Positions 1 through 9,887 are shown, counted from the stretch's first letter. The stretch is 64,000 nt of DNA from Clostridiales bacterium (GCA_020860715.1 JAJBTU010000038.1:62001-126000); one strand, 5' to 3'. Notes: generated by a model not told the origin, from the sequence alone. Made by a program: numbers and translations.

Positions 1-185
1 TGAAGGTAGATAAGGCACTGGTTGTCCTGGATGAGAAGGATGAGAACGTAATGCTCTCCGCAAGGAACATTCCGGATGTAAAGACCGCGCTGACCAATAC
101 CATCAACGTCTATGATGTCCTGAAATATAACACGGTGGTTGCTACAAAGGCTGCTGTGGAAGCAATCGAGGAGGTGTACGCGTAA
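1..185 (+). CDS. rplD: 50S ribosomal protein L4 (3' end only)
   Basis: Partial gene: 60 C-terminal residues are visible, in the frame whose codons begin at base 3 and which stops at TAA 183-185. The residues [19 protein letters not shown] and [11 protein letters not shown] match the L4 C-terminal region, and rplD is expected directly before rplW. The stop overlaps the rplW start codon by one base, so the two are probably translationally coupled. L4 binds 23S rRNA and lines the exit tunnel. Confidence 0.95.
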   Translation, partial: KVDKALVVLDEKDENVMLSARNIPDVKTALTNTINVYDVLKYNTVVATKAAVEAIEEVYA

Positions 186-484
186 TGGCAGATATCAAGT
201 ATTATGACGTGATCTTAAAGCCGGTGATCACGGAGAAGAGCATGGGCGCCATGGCTGAGAAAAAATACACTTTCCTGGTTCATCCGGACGTGACAAAGTC
301 CCAGGTGAAGGAAGCGGTCGAGAAGATGTTTGACGGCGCGAAGGTGAAGAAAGTCAACACCATGAACCTGGAAGGAAAGACAAGACGCCGCGGCATGACC
401 TACGGCAAGACAGCGAAGTCGAAGAAAGCGATCGTCTGGCTGACTGAGGACAGCAAGGACATCGAGATCTTTGAGGGACTGTAA
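185..484 (+). CDS. rplW: 50S ribosomal protein L23
   Basis: 99 residues, normal for L23. It contains [12 protein letters not shown] near the N-terminus, a typical L23 signature, and a basic [11 protein letters not shown] stretch. L23 sits at the polypeptide exit and is a docking site for trigger factor and SRP. Starts in TAATG overlap with rplD. The following 129 bases before rplB carry small hairpins but no reading frame. Confidence 0.98.
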   Translation: MADIKYYDVILKPVITEKSMGAMAEKKYTFLVHPDVTKSQVKEAVEKMFDGAKVKKVNTMNLEGKTRRRGMTYGKTAKSKKAIVWLTEDSKDIEIFEGL

Positions 485-613
485 AGATTTCCTCCGGCAC
501 GGAAGGATTCATTCCTGATGTGTTCGGGTATGACACACGAGGATGTGTTGTACACAGGAAACTATTTCTATCTGCTGCGAAGCAGGATAACAATCTAGAA
601 AAGGAGAAACATC
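485..613. other. rplW-rplB spacer with small hairpins
   Basis: 129-base spacer. It can form CTGCT-gcga-AGCAG (around 575-590) and short arms around GTGT...ACAC (520-560). It lacks the two-hairpin organisation of the R1 repeats found in later spacers. The rplB ribosome binding site AAGGAG is at its 3' end. Confidence 0.4.
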
Positions 614-1456
614 ATGGGAATCAAGACCTATAATCCATATACGCCTTCCAGAAGGCATATGAGCGGTTCTGATTTTTCAGAGATCACAAAGTCGGCTCCG
701 GAGAAGTCGCTGACGGTATCGCTGAAAAAGAATTCAGGACGGAATAATCAGGGTAAGATTACGGTAAGACACCAGGGAGGCGGCAACAGAAGAAAATACA
801 GACTGGTGGATTTCAAGAGAAATAAAGACGGGATCCCGGCAAAGGTACTCGGCATTGAATACGATCCGAACCGTACCGCGAACATCGCACTGATCTGCTA
901 CGCGGACGGTCAGAAGTCCTACATCCTTGCTCCGCAGGGCATGCAGGTTGGCTGGACGGTCATGAACGGACCGGAGGCTGAGGTTCGTGTCGGCAACTGC
1001 CTGCCGCTTTCTGCGATTCCGGTTGGTACTATGGTACACAACATCGAGCTTTATCCGGGACACGGCGGACAGATGGTGCGTTCCGCCGGCAACGGTGCAC
1101 AGCTGATGGCGAAGGAAGGAAAGTACGCGACCCTGCGTCTTCCGTCCGGAGAGATGAGAATGGTTCCGGCAGAGTGCCGCGCAACCGTCGGTGTCATCGG
1201 CAACGGCGACCACAACCTGATCAATATCGGCAAAGCGGGAAGAAAGCGCCACATGGGCGTGCGTCCGACCGTCCGCGGTTCGGTTATGAACCCGAACGAC
1301 CATCCGCACGGCGGTGGTGAAGGCAGGGCTCCGGTAGGACGTCCGGGTCCGAGCACACCGTGGGGCAAGCCTGCACTGGGTCTTAAGACCAGAAAGCAGA
1401 AGAAGGCTTCCAACAAGCTGATCGTAAGAAGAAGAGACGGTAAGGCTTTAAGCTGA
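614..1456 (+). CDS. rplB: 50S ribosomal protein L2
   Basis: 280 residues, standard length. N-terminal [13 protein letters not shown], the RNA-binding OB-fold/SH3 core, and the C-terminal [19 protein letters not shown] loop that includes the conserved His of the peptidyl transferase region (HPHGGGEGR). L2 supports subunit association and peptidyl transfer. AAAAGGAG lies nine bases before the ATG. Followed after 23 bases by rpsS. Confidence 0.99.
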   Translation: MGIKTYNPYTPSRRHMSGSDFSEITKSAPEKSLTVSLKKNSGRNNQGKITVRHQGGGNRRKYRLVDFKRNKDGIPAKVLGIEYDPNRTANIALICYADGQKSYILAPQGMQVGWTVMNGPEAEVRVGNCLPLSAIPVGTMVHNIELYPGHGGQMVRSAGNGAQLMAKEGKYATLRLPSGEMRMVPAECRATVGVIGNGDHNLINIGKAGRKRHMGVRPTVRGSVMNPNDHPHGGGEGRAPVGRPGPSTPWGKPALGLKTRKQKKASNKLIVRRRDGKALS

Positions 1457-1479
1457 TTGAGAATATAAGGAGGGTAACA

Positions 1480-1761
1480 ATGGCTCGTTCACTGAAAAAA
1501 GGACCGTTTGCTGATGAAAGTCTGCTGAAGAAAATAGATGCGATGAACGCTTCGGGGAACAAGCAGGTCATCAAGACCTGGTCCCGCCGTTCGACGATTT
1601 TCCCGCAGATGGTTGGACATACCATCGCGGTGCATGACGGAAGAAAGCATGTTCCGGTATATATCACAGAGGATATGGTAGGCCACAAGCTTGGTGAGTT
1701 TGTAGTGACGCGGACCTACAGAGGTCATGGCAAGGATGAGAAAAAGTCCCGCGCACGCTAA
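1480..1761 (+). CDS. rpsS: 30S ribosomal protein S19
   Basis: 93 residues. [18 protein letters not shown] and the [16 protein letters not shown] segment are diagnostic for S19, which contacts S13 in the 30S head. A good AGGAGGG site precedes the ATG. The adjacent reading frame overlapping the 3' end is spurious. Confidence 0.99.
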   Translation: MARSLKKGPFADESLLKKIDAMNASGNKQVIKTWSRRSTIFPQMVGHTIAVHDGRKHVPVYITEDMVGHKLGEFVVTRTYRGHGKDEKKSRAR

Positions 1762-1791
1762 AACCCGGGTAGAGGAAAGGAGACGAATCCA

Positions 1792-2178
1792 ATGGCAAAA
1801 GGACATAGATCCCAGATTAAGAGAGAGAGAAATGCCCAGAAGGATACGAGACCGTCAGCGAAGGTATCTTACGCTCGCGTTTCTGTCCGCAAGGCATGTT
1901 ACGTTTTGGATGCCATCAGAGGAAAAGATGTGCAGAGCGCGCTCGCGCTTCTGACATACAATCCGAGATACGCATCCGAGGTGATTTTGAAGCTGCTGAA
2001 GTCCGCAGTCGCGAATGCTGAGAACAACAACGGCCTGAAGGCGGAGAACCTTTATATTGAGGAATGCTACGCGAACAAAGGTCCGACAATGAAGAGAATC
2101 AGACCGAGGGCACAGGGCAGGGCTTACCGCATTGAGAAGCGTATGAGCCACATCACAATCGTGCTGAATGAGAAGTAA
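1792..2178 (+). CDS. rplV: 50S ribosomal protein L22
   Basis: 128 residues. Contains [20 protein letters not shown] and the C-terminal [20 protein letters not shown] hairpin that reaches into the exit tunnel, where macrolide-resistance changes occur in other species. Starts 30 bases after rpsS and ends 11 bases before rpsC. Confidence 0.99.
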   Translation: MAKGHRSQIKRERNAQKDTRPSAKVSYARVSVRKACYVLDAIRGKDVQSALALLTYNPRYASEVILKLLKSAVANAENNNGLKAENLYIEECYANKGPTMKRIRPRAQGRAYRIEKRMSHITIVLNEK

Positions 2179-2189
2179 GGAGGACTGGC

Positions 2190-2839
<650 letters not shown>

Positions 2840-2840
<1 letters not shown>

Positions 2841-3277
2841 TGTTAATGCCGAAAAGAACAAAACACCGCAAGCAGTTTCGTGGGTCCATGAAGGGCAAAG
2901 CCTTAAGAGGCAACACGATTTCGAACGGTGAATATGGCCTTGTTGCACTCGAGCCCTGCTGGATCAAGTCCAACCAGATCGAGGCGGCCCGTGTTGCGAT
3001 GACCCGTTACATCAAGCGTGGCGGTAAAGTATGGATCAAGATTTTCCCGGATAAGCCCGTGACAGCAAAGCCGGCTGAGACCCGAATGGGTTCCGGTAAA
3101 GGCACCACGGAATACTGGGTGGCTGTAGTAAAGCCGGGCCGCATATTGTTTGAGCTGGCCGGAGTTCCTGAGGATGTTGCCCGTGAGGCGCTGCGTCTCG
3201 CTATGCACAAATTACCCTGCAAGTGTAAGATCGTTTCTCGTGCAGACTTAGAAGGCGGTGATAACAGTGAAGAGTAA
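2840..3277 (+). CDS. rplP: 50S ribosomal protein L16
   Basis: 145 residues. [19 protein letters not shown] matches the L16 N-terminus, so the ATG at 2840 rather than 2846 is likely. The core includes [20 protein letters not shown]16 positions A-site tRNA near the peptidyl transferase centre. Overlaps the start of rpmC by 11 bases, a tight coupling common in this operon. Confidence 0.98.
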
Positions 3278-3470
3278 GAAGTATGTAGAAGGTTTACAGA
3301 ACAAGACCGCGGCAGAGTTACAGGAAGAGCTGGTGGCTGCCAAGAAGGAACTTTTCAATCTGAGATTCCAGAACGCGACGAATCAGCTGGATAACACAGG
3401 CAGAATCAAAGAGGTTCGCAAGAACATCGCAAGAATCCAGACTGTTATCACGGAGAAGGCGAACGCGTAA
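3267..3470 (+). CDS. rpmC: 50S ribosomal protein L29
   Basis: 67 residues from a GTG start at 3267 ([13 protein letters not shown]). An in-frame GTG at 3258 would add three residues, but the GGCGG site is better spaced for 3267. Contains [15 protein letters not shown] and the helical hairpin ending in [11 protein letters not shown], typical of L29 near the exit tunnel. Followed by 104 bases holding an R1 repeat. Confidence 0.95.
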   Translation: MKSKKYVEGLQNKTAAELQEELVAAKKELFNLRFQNATNQLDNTGRIKEVRKNIARIQTVITEKANA

Positions 3471-3488
3471 TCTCGATAATGGAAATGA

Positions 3489-3552
3489 CCCCGAAAAGCC
3501 GTATGACGGCAGCGGCGGGGCGTGCGTCACAAATCCCCGCGGGATTTATGAC
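3489..3552 (+). repeat. R1 two-hairpin repeat, copy a (rpmC-rpsQ)
   Basis: Hairpin A has an outer CCCCG/CGGGG stem (3489-3493, 3516-3520) around an inner GCCGT-atg-ACGGC stem. A CGTGCGTC linker follows. Hairpin B has long arms from GTCACAAATCCC to GGGATTTATGAC (3526-3552). The same A-linker-B plan with different stem bases recurs in several operon spacers in this window. Confidence 0.8.
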
Positions 3553-3574
3553 AATATAAGAAAGGAGCACTTCC

Positions 3575-3829
3575 GTGGAAAGAAATCTTAGAAAAACCCG
3601 TACGGGCAAGGTTGTCAGCGACCGCATGGATAAGACGATCGTGGTAGCTGTAGAGGATCACGTAAAGCATCCGCTCTACAACAAGATCGTCAAGAAGACA
3701 TATAAGCTGAAAGCACACGATGAGAACAACGAGTGCAGAATCGGCGATACAGTAAAAGTGATGGAGACAAGACCGCTGTCCAAGGACAAGAGATGGAGAC
3801 TTGTCGAGATTGTTGAGAAGGTTAAATAA
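3575..3829 (+). CDS. rpsQ: 30S ribosomal protein S17
   Basis: 84 residues, GTG start ([16 protein letters not shown]) preceded by AAAGGAG. An OB-fold protein with [16 protein letters not shown] and the C-terminal [21 protein letters not shown]17 is a primary 16S binder in 30S assembly. Preceded by R1 copy a and followed 18 bases later by rplN. Confidence 0.98.
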   Translation: MERNLRKTRTGKVVSDRMDKTIVVAVEDHVKHPLYNKIVKKTYKLKAHDENNECRIGDTVKVMETRPLSKDKRWRLVEIVEKVK

Positions 3830-3847
3830 CGGAGGAGGTATATCGGC

Positions 3848-4216
3848 ATGATTCAGCAGGAAACCAGACTCAGAGTAGCGGATAACACCGGTGCGAAAGA
3901 GATTCTTTGCATCCGTGTTGTGGGCGGTTCCACCAGAAGATATGCGTCAGTCGGCGATACGATCATTGCTACGGTCAAAGATGCAACGCCAGGCGGTGTT
4001 GTCAAAAAGGGCGATGTTGTGAAGGCTGTTGTGGTGCGCACGGTTAAGAGCATCCGCCGCAAGGACGGATCCTATATCAGATTCGACGAGAACGCGGCTG
4101 TCATCATCAAGGATGACCTGACTCCGCGCGGAACGCGTATTTTTGGGCCGGTTGCGCGCGAACTTCGTGACAAAAAGTTCATGAAGATCGTTTCTCTGGC
4201 GCCGGAAGTATTATAA
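3848..4216 (+). CDS. rplN: 50S ribosomal protein L14
   Basis: 122 residues, exact family length. [19 protein letters not shown] and the C-terminal [23 protein letters not shown] are diagnostic. L14 sits at the subunit interface, contacts L19, and is the target of the silencing factor RsfS. GGAGGAGG precedes the ATG. Confidence 0.99.
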   Translation: MIQQETRLRVADNTGAKEILCIRVVGGSTRRYASVGDTIIATVKDATPGGVVKKGDVVKAVVVRTVKSIRRKDGSYIRFDENAAVIIKDDLTPRGTRIFGPVARELRDKKFMKIVSLAPEVL

Positions 4217-4229
4217 GGAGGACCGGAAC

Positions 4230-4529
4230 ATGAATAAGATTAAGACAGGCGATCAGGTAAAGGTGATTGCCGGCAAGGATAAGGGCAAAGACGGTAAGGT
4301 CCTGGCTGTGAAGGACGGTAAAGTCCTGGTTGAGGGCGTAAATATGGTGACAAAGCACACCAAACCGTCCGCAGCAAATCAGAACGGCGGCATTGTGCAG
4401 AAGGAAGCTTTTCTTGACGCGTCGAATGTGATGTACCTCCACAAAGGTCAGACAACGAGAATCGGCTTTAAGATGGATGGTGACAAGAAAGTCCGCGTGG
4501 CAAAATCCACCGGAGATGTGATTGACTAA
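4230..4529 (+). CDS. rplX: 50S ribosomal protein L24
   Basis: 99 residues with an N-terminal KOW motif ([19 protein letters not shown], about residues 6-25) and [19 protein letters not shown]24 is an assembly initiator of the 50S subunit. Start 13 bases after rplN with a GGAGGA site. Confidence 0.98.
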   Translation: MNKIKTGDQVKVIAGKDKGKDGKVLAVKDGKVLVEGVNMVTKHTKPSAANQNGGIVQKEAFLDASNVMYLHKGQTTRIGFKMDGDKKVRVAKSTGDVID

Positions 4530-4550
4530 TCAGGAGAGGAGGGTGCACAA

Positions 4551-5090
4551 TTGAGCAGACTGAAAGAAACTTATCAGAATGAGATCGTAGATGCTATGAT
4601 CAAGAAATTTGGATATAAGAACATCATGGAAGTCCCGAAGCTCGAGAAAGTCGTTGTCAACATGGGCGTTGGCGAGGCAAAAGAGAATGCCAAACTTCTG
4701 GATTCCGCGATGCAGGATATGGAGCTCATCACCGGCCAGAAGGCTGTGAAGACAAAAGCAAAGAATTCTGTCGCGAACTTCAAGATCAGAGAGGGTATGG
4801 CGATCGGATGCAAGACGACTCTTCGTGGTGAGAAGATGTATGATTTTGTAGACCGCCTGATCAATCTCGCGCTGCCGCGTGTACGTGACTTCCGGGGCGT
4901 GAACCCGAACGCGTTTGACGGCAGAGGAAACTATGCGCTTGGCATTAAAGAACAGCTGATTTTCCCGGAAGTCGAGTATGACAAGATCGACAAAGTGCGC
5001 GGCATGGACGTAATCTTTGTTACCACTGCGAAGACAGACGAGGAAGCAAGAGAGTTGCTGAGACTGTTTAACATGCCGTTTATGAAGTAG
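4551..5090 (+). CDS. rplE: 50S ribosomal protein L5
   Basis: 179 residues. Begins with TTG at 4551 ([12 protein letters not shown]); the GAGAGGAGGG site is correctly placed for it and no ATG competes, so a rare TTG start is likely. [20 protein letters not shown]-type residues, [17 protein letters not shown] and the C-terminal LLRLFNMPF are typical. L5 binds 5S rRNA with L18. Confidence 0.98.
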   Translation: MSRLKETYQNEIVDAMIKKFGYKNIMEVPKLEKVVVNMGVGEAKENAKLLDSAMQDMELITGQKAVKTKAKNSVANFKIREGMAIGCKTTLRGEKMYDFVDRLINLALPRVRDFRGVNPNAFDGRGNYALGIKEQLIFPEVEYDKIDKVRGMDVIFVTTAKTDEEARELLRLFNMPFMK

Positions 5091-5102
5091 GAGGGAAGTT
5101 CC

Positions 5103-5288
5103 ATGGCAAAGACTTCAATGAAAATCAAACAGCAGCGCAAACCGAAATATTCGACAAGAGCGTATACACGCTGCAGAATCTGCGGACGTCCGCATTCCGT
5201 ACTGAGAAAGTACGGCATCTGCCGCATCTGCTTCCGCGAACTGGCGTACAAGGGTCAGATTCCGGGTGTGAAAAAGGCGAGCTGGTAA
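5103..5288 (+). CDS. rpsN: 30S ribosomal protein S14, zinc-binding type Z
   Basis: 61 residues, the short type. Two CxxC pairs ([20 protein letters not shown]) form the zinc site. S14 is required for late 30S head assembly. GGAGGG precedes the ATG. The 288 bases that follow contain three tandem R1 units. Confidence 0.98.
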   Translation: MAKTSMKIKQQRKPKYSTRAYTRCRICGRPHSVLRKYGICRICFRELAYKGQIPGVKKASW

Positions 5289-5301
5289 AATAAGCTAAGG
5301 T

Positions 5302-5374
5302 GAGCCTCGCATTAAAAATTCGCTTCGCGAATTGGCTCGGCCTACGTCGTACATTTGCTGCGCAAATATACGAC
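5302..5374 (+). repeat. R1 two-hairpin repeat, copy b1
   Basis: Hairpin A: outer GAGCC/GGCTC arms around the inner AATTCGC-tt-GCGAATT stem (5302-5338). Linker GGCCTACGTC. Hairpin B: arms GTCGTACATTTG and CAAATATACGAC around a CTGCG loop, ending at 5374. First of three consecutive units before rpsH. Confidence 0.85.
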
Positions 5375-5381
5375 ACGGGAA

Positions 5382-5453
5382 GTCGTCGTATAATAAATTG
5401 CGCTTCGCACAATGACGACGACCTGCGTCGCAAAACTCTGACGAGTTTTACGA
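5382..5453 (+). repeat. R1 two-hairpin repeat, copy b2
   Basis: Hairpin A: outer GTCGTCGT/ACGACGAC (5382-5389, 5415-5422) around ATTGCGC-tt-CGCACAAT. Linker CTGCGTC. Hairpin B: CGTCGCAAAACT paired with AGTTTTACGA. The inner loop is nearly identical to copy b3 while the outer stem differs on both sides, so pairing is preserved. Confidence 0.85.
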
Positions 5454-5463
5454 AAACGGGATA

Positions 5464-5536
5464 GCCACCGTATAAGAAATTGTGCTTCGCACAATGACGG
5501 TGGCCTGCGTCACAAATCCCTTGCGGGATTTATGAC
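5464..5536 (+). repeat. R1 two-hairpin repeat, copy b3
   Basis: Hairpin A: outer GCCACCGT/ACGGTGGC (from 5464) around ATTGTGC-tt-CGCACAAT. Linker CTGCGTC. Hairpin B: GTCACAAATCCC-ttgc-GGGATTTATGAC, ending at 5536 about 40 bases before the rpsH start. Hairpin B is almost the same as in copy a before rpsQ. Confidence 0.85.
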
Positions 5537-5576
5537 AAAGCATGTAAAGTCTGGAAAAATATAGGAGGAAACTTAC

Positions 5577-5978
5577 ATGACGATAACAGATCCGATTGCG
5601 GATATGCTCACGAGAATCCGCAATGCAAATATTGCCAAGCATGACACAGTTGATGTTCCGGCGTCCAAGATGAAGATTGCGATTGCTGACATCCTGGTTG
5701 ATGAGGGATATATCAGAAAGTATGATCTGAAAGATGACGGCAATTTTAAGACCATCCATATCACACTGAAGTATGGTGCTGACAAGAATGAGAAGGTCAT
5801 CACAGGCCTTAAGAGAATTTCCAAGCCGGGTCTTCGCGTGTATGCCGGCAAGGATGAACTGCCGAGAGTTCTGGGCGGACTGGGGATTGCAATCCTTTCC
5901 ACAAACCAGGGCGTGATCACGGATAAGCAGGCAAGAAAGCTGCAGGTAGGCGGCGAAGTGCTGGCGTTTGTGTGGTAA
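5577..5978 (+). CDS. rpsH: 30S ribosomal protein S8
   Basis: 133 residues. [18 protein letters not shown] and the C-terminal [26 protein letters not shown] are diagnostic. S8 binds 16S helix 21 and in enteric bacteria also represses the spc operon mRNA; whether the hairpin-rich leader here serves that role is not shown. AGGAGG lies before the ATG. Confidence 0.99.
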   Translation: MTITDPIADMLTRIRNANIAKHDTVDVPASKMKIAIADILVDEGYIRKYDLKDDGNFKTIHITLKYGADKNEKVITGLKRISKPGLRVYAGKDELPRVLGGLGIAILSTNQGVITDKQARKLQVGGEVLAFVW

Positions 5979-6010
5979 GTACCTGCAATTTTTTGCAGTA
6001 GTAAAGTTGA

Positions 6011-6100
6011 GCCACCGCTCACGCGGCGGCCTAGGTGTTCTCGATTTACTGCGTAAATCGGAACATTCTACGTCACACATTTGCTGCGCAAATATGGGGC
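6011..6100 (+). repeat. R1-type repeat, copy c (rpsH-rplF)
   Basis: Hairpin A is GCCACCGC-tcac-GCGGCGGC (6011-6030). A CTAGGTG linker and a B hairpin follow (TGTTC-t-CGATTTA around CTGCG, arms closing at 6065). Then a second linker CTACGTC and a second B-like hairpin (CACATTTG/CAAATATG). The spacer holds one A and two B modules, so modules can vary in number. Confidence 0.75.
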
Positions 6101-6107
6101 GGGAATC

Positions 6108-6132
6108 TTCTCGAACCTTAGTAGTTCGAGAA
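6108..6132 (+). other. Hairpin TTCTCGAAC/GTTCGAGAA before rplF
   Basis: Perfect 9-base arms with a 7-base loop, directly after R1 copy c and about 70 bases before rplF. It is not followed by a run of T, so it is unlikely to be an intrinsic terminator. Its role is unknown; mRNA processing is one possibility. Confidence 0.5.
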
Positions 6133-6202
6133 GCAAGTTTACTGAAAACAGAGAGGACGCATAAGTCCTTTCCGAAAATCTAAGTAAGGAGGAAATACAG
6201 GC

Positions 6203-6742
6203 ATGTCACGTATAGGAAGAATGCCAGTGGCAATCCCGGCAGGCGTTACTGTCACGATTGCAGAGGGAAATGAGGTTACCGTGAAGGGACCGAAGGGAAC
6301 GCTGAACCGCGTGCTCCCGAAAGAGATGGACATTAAGCTCGAAGACGGCCAGGTGGTTGTTTCCAGACCGAATGATCTGAAAAAAATGAAATCTCTCCAC
6401 GGGCTTACCAGAACTTTAATTCACAATATGGTGATTGGCGTCAGCGAGGGTTACACAAAGACGCTTGAGATCAACGGCGTTGGTTATCGTGCTCAGAAAG
6501 CCGGCAAAAAGCTGACACTGACCCTTGGCTACTCTCATCCTGTAGAGATGGATGATCCGGAAGGAATTGAGACAAAGGTCGACGGCAACAAGATCATTGT
6601 ATCCGGTATCAGCAAGGAAAAGGTCGGCCAGTACGCTGCGGAGATCCGTGAAAAGAGAAAGCCGGAGCCGTACAAGGGCAAGGGCATCAAGTATGCGGAT
6701 GAAGTGATTCGCCGTAAGGTTGGTAAGACCGGTAAGAAATAA
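6203..6742 (+). CDS. rplF: 50S ribosomal protein L6
   Basis: 179 residues. [15 protein letters not shown] at the start and [18 protein letters not shown] near the C-terminus, the classic L6 signature. Two tandem L6 domains. It sits near the factor-binding site. Good AGGAGG site; 17 bases separate it from rplR. Confidence 0.99.
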   Translation: MSRIGRMPVAIPAGVTVTIAEGNEVTVKGPKGTLNRVLPKEMDIKLEDGQVVVSRPNDLKKMKSLHGLTRTLIHNMVIGVSEGYTKTLEINGVGYRAQKAGKKLTLTLGYSHPVEMDDPEGIETKVDGNKIIVSGISKEKVGQYAAEIREKRKPEPYKGKGIKYADEVIRRKVGKTGKK

Positions 6743-6759
6743 GTGAGGAGAGTGCGAAG

Positions 6760-7128
6760 ATGATTAATAAGAAATCAAGAACAGAAGTTCGTGTGAATAA
6801 ACATAAGAGAATTCGCAACCGTTTCAGCGGAACCCCTGAAAGACCGCGTCTTGCCGTATTCCGCAGCAACAATCATATGTATGCGCAGATTATTGATGAT
6901 ACGGTTGGCAATACGCTTGTTTCCGCGAGTACGCTGCAGAAAGAAGTCAAGGCAGAACTTGAAAAGACCAATGATGTGGCGGCAGCGGCTTATCTTGGCA
7001 AAGTAATTGCCGAGAGAGCTCTGGATAAAGGCATCAAAACGGTTGTCTTTGACAGAGGCGGCTTTATCTATCAGGGCAAGATCAAGGCACTCGCTGATGC
7101 GGCAAGAGAAGCCGGACTGGAATTCTAA
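6760..7128 (+). CDS. rplR: 50S ribosomal protein L18
   Basis: 122 residues. [20 protein letters not shown] followed by [17 protein letters not shown] and the C-terminal [17 protein letters not shown]18 delivers 5S rRNA together with L5. Spaced 17 and 15 bases from its neighbours rplF and rpsE. Confidence 0.99.
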   Translation: MINKKSRTEVRVNKHKRIRNRFSGTPERPRLAVFRSNNHMYAQIIDDTVGNTLVSASTLQKEVKAELEKTNDVAAAAYLGKVIAERALDKGIKTVVFDRGGFIYQGKIKALADAAREAGLEF

Positions 7129-7143
7129 GAGGAGGGAAGACAC

Positions 7144-7653
7144 ATGAAACATGAGATCATTGACCCGAATCAGTTGGAGCTGACTGATAAGGTGGTGGCA
7201 ATCAAGCGTGTATCCAAGACAGTAAAGGGTGGACGCAACATGCGTTTTACTGCTCTTGTCGTAGTCGGGGACGGCAACGGACACATTGGCGCCGGACTTG
7301 GCAAGGCTGTGGAGATTCCGGAGGCAATCCGCAAGGGTAAAGAAGACGCAGCAAAGAAACTGATGACGATTCCGATGAATGAGCAGTCAAGCGTACCGTA
7401 TGATGCGATCGGCAAGTTTGGCGGAGCAAGCGTTCTGCTCAAAAGGGCTCCGGAAGGTACCGGTATCATCGCGGGCGGTCCTGTCCGCAGCGTACTGGAG
7501 ATCGCCGGCATCAAGAACATCCGTACAAAGTCACTCGGCTCAAACAATAAGCAGAACGTGGTTCTGGCTACGCTGGAAGCCCTGAAGCAGATGAAGTCCC
7601 CGGAGGAAGTAGCAAGACTGCGCGGCAAATCTGTGGAAGAGATTCTGGGTTGA
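7144..7653 (+). CDS. rpsE: 30S ribosomal protein S5
   Basis: 169 residues. N-terminal dsRBD-like S5 domain with [20 protein letters not shown], and the C-terminal domain with [20 protein letters not shown]5 helps decoding fidelity and mRNA unwinding at the entry channel. Followed by a 138-base spacer with R1 copy d. Confidence 0.99.
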   Translation: MKHEIIDPNQLELTDKVVAIKRVSKTVKGGRNMRFTALVVVGDGNGHIGAGLGKAVEIPEAIRKGKEDAAKKLMTIPMNEQSSVPYDAIGKFGGASVLLKRAPEGTGIIAGGPVRSVLEIAGIKNIRTKSLGSNNKQNVVLATLEALKQMKSPEEVARLRGKSVEEILG

Positions 7654-7661
7654 TCGGGAGA

Positions 7662-7772
7662 GCCGCCGCATGCTATATGCAAAGGAGGGACCCGCTTGCG
7701 GGAGGATTCCTTTGCGTAAGCGCGTAGCGCTGCGGTGGCCTACGTCCTTGATTCACTGCGTGAATTAAGGAC
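7662..7772 (+). repeat. R1 two-hairpin repeat, copy d (rpsE-rpmD)
   Basis: Outer A stem GCCGCCGCA/TGCGGTGGC (7662-7670, 7731-7739) encloses a longer inner structure: GCAAAGGA/TCCTTTGC arms and a CCCGC-tt-GCGGG hairpin. Linker CTACGTC. Hairpin B: GTCCTTGATTCA-ctgcg-TGAATTAAGGAC. Ends 20 bases before rpmD. Confidence 0.85.
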
Positions 7773-7791
7773 AATATAAGGAGGTCGTGAT

Positions 7792-7974
7792 ATGGCAGAC
7801 AAGGTAAAGGTTACACTGGTAAAATCACCGATCGGCGCGATTCCGAAGCATCGCGCCACGGTTAAGGCACTTGGCCTTACAAAGATGCACAAGACGGTAG
7901 AGCTTCCGAATAACGACGCCACGAAGGGCATGGTAAAACAGGTCGCTCATCTGGTAAAAGTCGAAGAGGCGTGA
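7792..7974 (+). CDS. rpmD: 50S ribosomal protein L30
   Basis: 60 residues. VKVTLVKSPIGAIPKHRATV and ALGLTKMHKTVELPNN match the compact L30 fold. The ATG follows AAGGAGGTCGTGAT. The next gene, rplO, starts 28 bases later. Confidence 0.97.
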   Translation: MADKVKVTLVKSPIGAIPKHRATVKALGLTKMHKTVELPNNDATKGMVKQVAHLVKVEEA

Positions 7975-8002
7975 TTCCAGGACATAGGATAGGAGGTTCA
8001 TC

Positions 8003-8443
8003 ATGGATTTATCAAATTTGAGCCCGGCTGCGGGCAGTGTCCACAGCAATAATTTCCGCCGCGGACGCGGACACGGATCCGGAAACGGCAAGACGGCCGG
8101 CAAAGGACACAAAGGTCAGAAAGCTCGTTCCGGAGCACCGAGAATCGGTTTTGAGGGCGGCCAGATGCCGCTGTACAGACGTCTCCCGAAGAGAGGTTTT
8201 AAGAACAGAAACTCTCTGGAGATCGTAGTGATTAATGTCAGTGATCTCGAGCGCTTTGATAATGATACGGTGGTTACCGTTGATACGCTGCTTGAGAGCG
8301 GTTTAATCAAAAATCCGAAAGACGGTGTGAAGATACTCGGAAACGGTACGCTCACAAAGAAACTGACCGTACAGGTTGATGCTTTCAGCGAGGGCGCAAA
8401 ATCTAAGATCGAGGAGCTCGGTGGAAAAGCAGAGGTGATCTAA
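8003..8443 (+). CDS. rplO: 50S ribosomal protein L15
   Basis: 146 residues. The Gly/Arg-rich N-terminus ([20 protein letters not shown]) and [18 protein letters not shown] are diagnostic. L15 is a late 50S assembly protein. Only one base separates its stop from the secY start, so the two are likely coupled. Confidence 0.98.
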   Translation: MDLSNLSPAAGSVHSNNFRRGRGHGSGNGKTAGKGHKGQKARSGAPRIGFEGGQMPLYRRLPKRGFKNRNSLEIVVINVSDLERFDNDTVVTVDTLLESGLIKNPKDGVKILGNGTLTKKLTVQVDAFSEGAKSKIEELGGKAEVI

Positions 8444-8444
8444 T

Positions 8445-9758
8445 ATGTTAGAGACACTCAGAAACATGTTCCGGATCAAGGATATTCGGAAAAAGCTGTT
8501 CTACACCTTTCTCATGATTTGCGTGATCCGGTTTGGATCGCAGCTGCCTGTGCCGGGTGTGGACAGGGACTATTTTGCATCGTGGTTTTCATCGTACTCC
8601 AATGATGCGTTCAACTTTTTCTCGGCGTTTACGGGCGGATCCTTTGAGAATATGTCAATATTCGCTCTGAGCATTACCCCGTACATTACCTCTTCCATTA
8701 TCATTCAGCTTCTCACCATCGCGATTCCCGCGCTGGAAGAGATGCATCGTGACGGAGAGGACGGCAGAAAGAAGATCACACAGATCACGCGTTATACGAC
8801 AGTCGGTCTTGCTCTGATCGAGAGTGTTGCAATGACCATCGGCTTTGGCCGCAGCGGACTCCTTGAAGAGTTCAACGCGCTGAATGCCATCACGGTGATC
8901 GTAGCACTGGTAGCAGGCAGTACGCTGCTGATGTGGATTGGTGAGCGCATTACGGAAAATGGTGTCGGGAATGGTATTTCCATCGTCCTGATGGTCAACA
9001 TCCTTTCCAGCGTTCCGTCTGATTTTGTCAGCCTGTATGAACTTTTTATCAAGGGAAAAACCCTTGCGAGAGGCGCGCTGGCAGCGGTGATCATTCTGGC
9101 GGTTGTTCTTGTCACAATCGTTCTGGTTATCTTCCTGAACGATGGCGAGAGAAGGATTCCGGTGCAGTACGCGAAAAAGATGCAGGGCAGAAAGCTGGTA
9201 GGCGGTCAGTCTACACATATTCCGCTGAAGGTCAATACGGCTGGCGTTATCCCGGTTATCTTTGCTTCTTCGCTGATGTCGATCCCGTCAATGGTAGTCA
9301 GCTTTGCGGGCATCAGCACATCCGGAATCGGAGCAACCATTATCAGTATGCTCAGCCAGAACAACTGGTTTAACTTCAGCCATCCGGTGTATTCTCTCGG
9401 ACTGATCCTGTATATTGTTCTGATCGTATTCTTTGCGTATTTCTATACTTCGATCACGTTTAATCCGATTGAGGTGTCGGACAATATTAAAAAGCAGGGC
9501 GGCTTTATCCCCGGCATTCGTCCGGGCAAGCCGACGACAGAATACCTGGACAAGGTGCTTGGCAGTCTGGTATTTATCGGCGCTGTGGGACTGATTATCG
9601 TAGTGCTCGTACCGATTTTCTTCAACGGTGTGTTTGGCGCATCGGTTTCATTTGGAGGCACCTCGATCATCATTATCGTAGGCGTCATTCTGGAGACGAT
9701 GAAGCAGATCGAATCGCAGATGGTGGTTCGCAATTACAAAGGATTCCTGATGGAGTAA
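8445..9758 (+). CDS. secY: Preprotein translocase subunit SecY
   Basis: 437 residues with about ten hydrophobic segments. MFRIKDIRKKLFYTFLMICV at the N-terminus, the FGSQLPVPGVD plug-proximal region, GERITENGVGNGIS, and the C-terminal QIESQMVVRNYKGFL. It forms the Sec channel in the cytoplasmic membrane with SecE and SecG. Placement after rplO is the usual spc-operon position. Confidence 0.99.
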   Translation: MLETLRNMFRIKDIRKKLFYTFLMICVIRFGSQLPVPGVDRDYFASWFSSYSNDAFNFFSAFTGGSFENMSIFALSITPYITSSIIIQLLTIAIPALEEMHRDGEDGRKKITQITRYTTVGLALIESVAMTIGFGRSGLLEEFNALNAITVIVALVAGSTLLMWIGERITENGVGNGISIVLMVNILSSVPSDFVSLYELFIKGKTLARGALAAVIILAVVLVTIVLVIFLNDGERRIPVQYAKKMQGRKLVGGQSTHIPLKVNTAGVIPVIFASSLMSIPSMVVSFAGISTSGIGATIISMLSQNNWFNFSHPVYSLGLILYIVLIVFFAYFYTSITFNPIEVSDNIKKQGGFIPGIRPGKPTTEYLDKVLGSLVFIGAVGLIIVVLVPIFFNGVFGASVSFGGTSIIIIVGVILETMKQIESQMVVRNYKGFLME

Positions 9759-9776
9759 TCAGGAAACAAAAGAGAA

Positions 9777-9849
9777 AGTGTACTCTCATTTCAGAATACG
9801 GGGAAGCCCGGCTCCGGCCTTTGTGGTTCCGGATGAATGAGAGTACACT
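9777..9849 (+). other. Long hairpin between secY and adk
   Basis: Perfect 14-base arms AGTGTACTCTCATT (9777-9790) and AATGAGAGTACACT (9836-9849), with an inner CTCCGG/CCGGAT pairing. No T-run follows on the plus strand, so simple termination is unlikely. A TATAAT overlaps the 3' arm end (9849-9854), but no good -35 is seen. It may protect or process mRNA at the spc/adk boundary. Confidence 0.6.
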
Positions 9850-9887
9850 ATAATGTGTTTTAGGGCAACAAGAAAAGAGGAGTCAGG

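Noticed and set aside
734-1309. Long reading frame opposite rplB
   Set aside because: Mirror of a strongly conserved gene, no ribosome site, and no family resemblance.
5302-5536. CRISPR array
   Set aside because: Units are hairpins with variable stems directly adjoining each other; there are no constant repeats with unique spacers and no cas genes.
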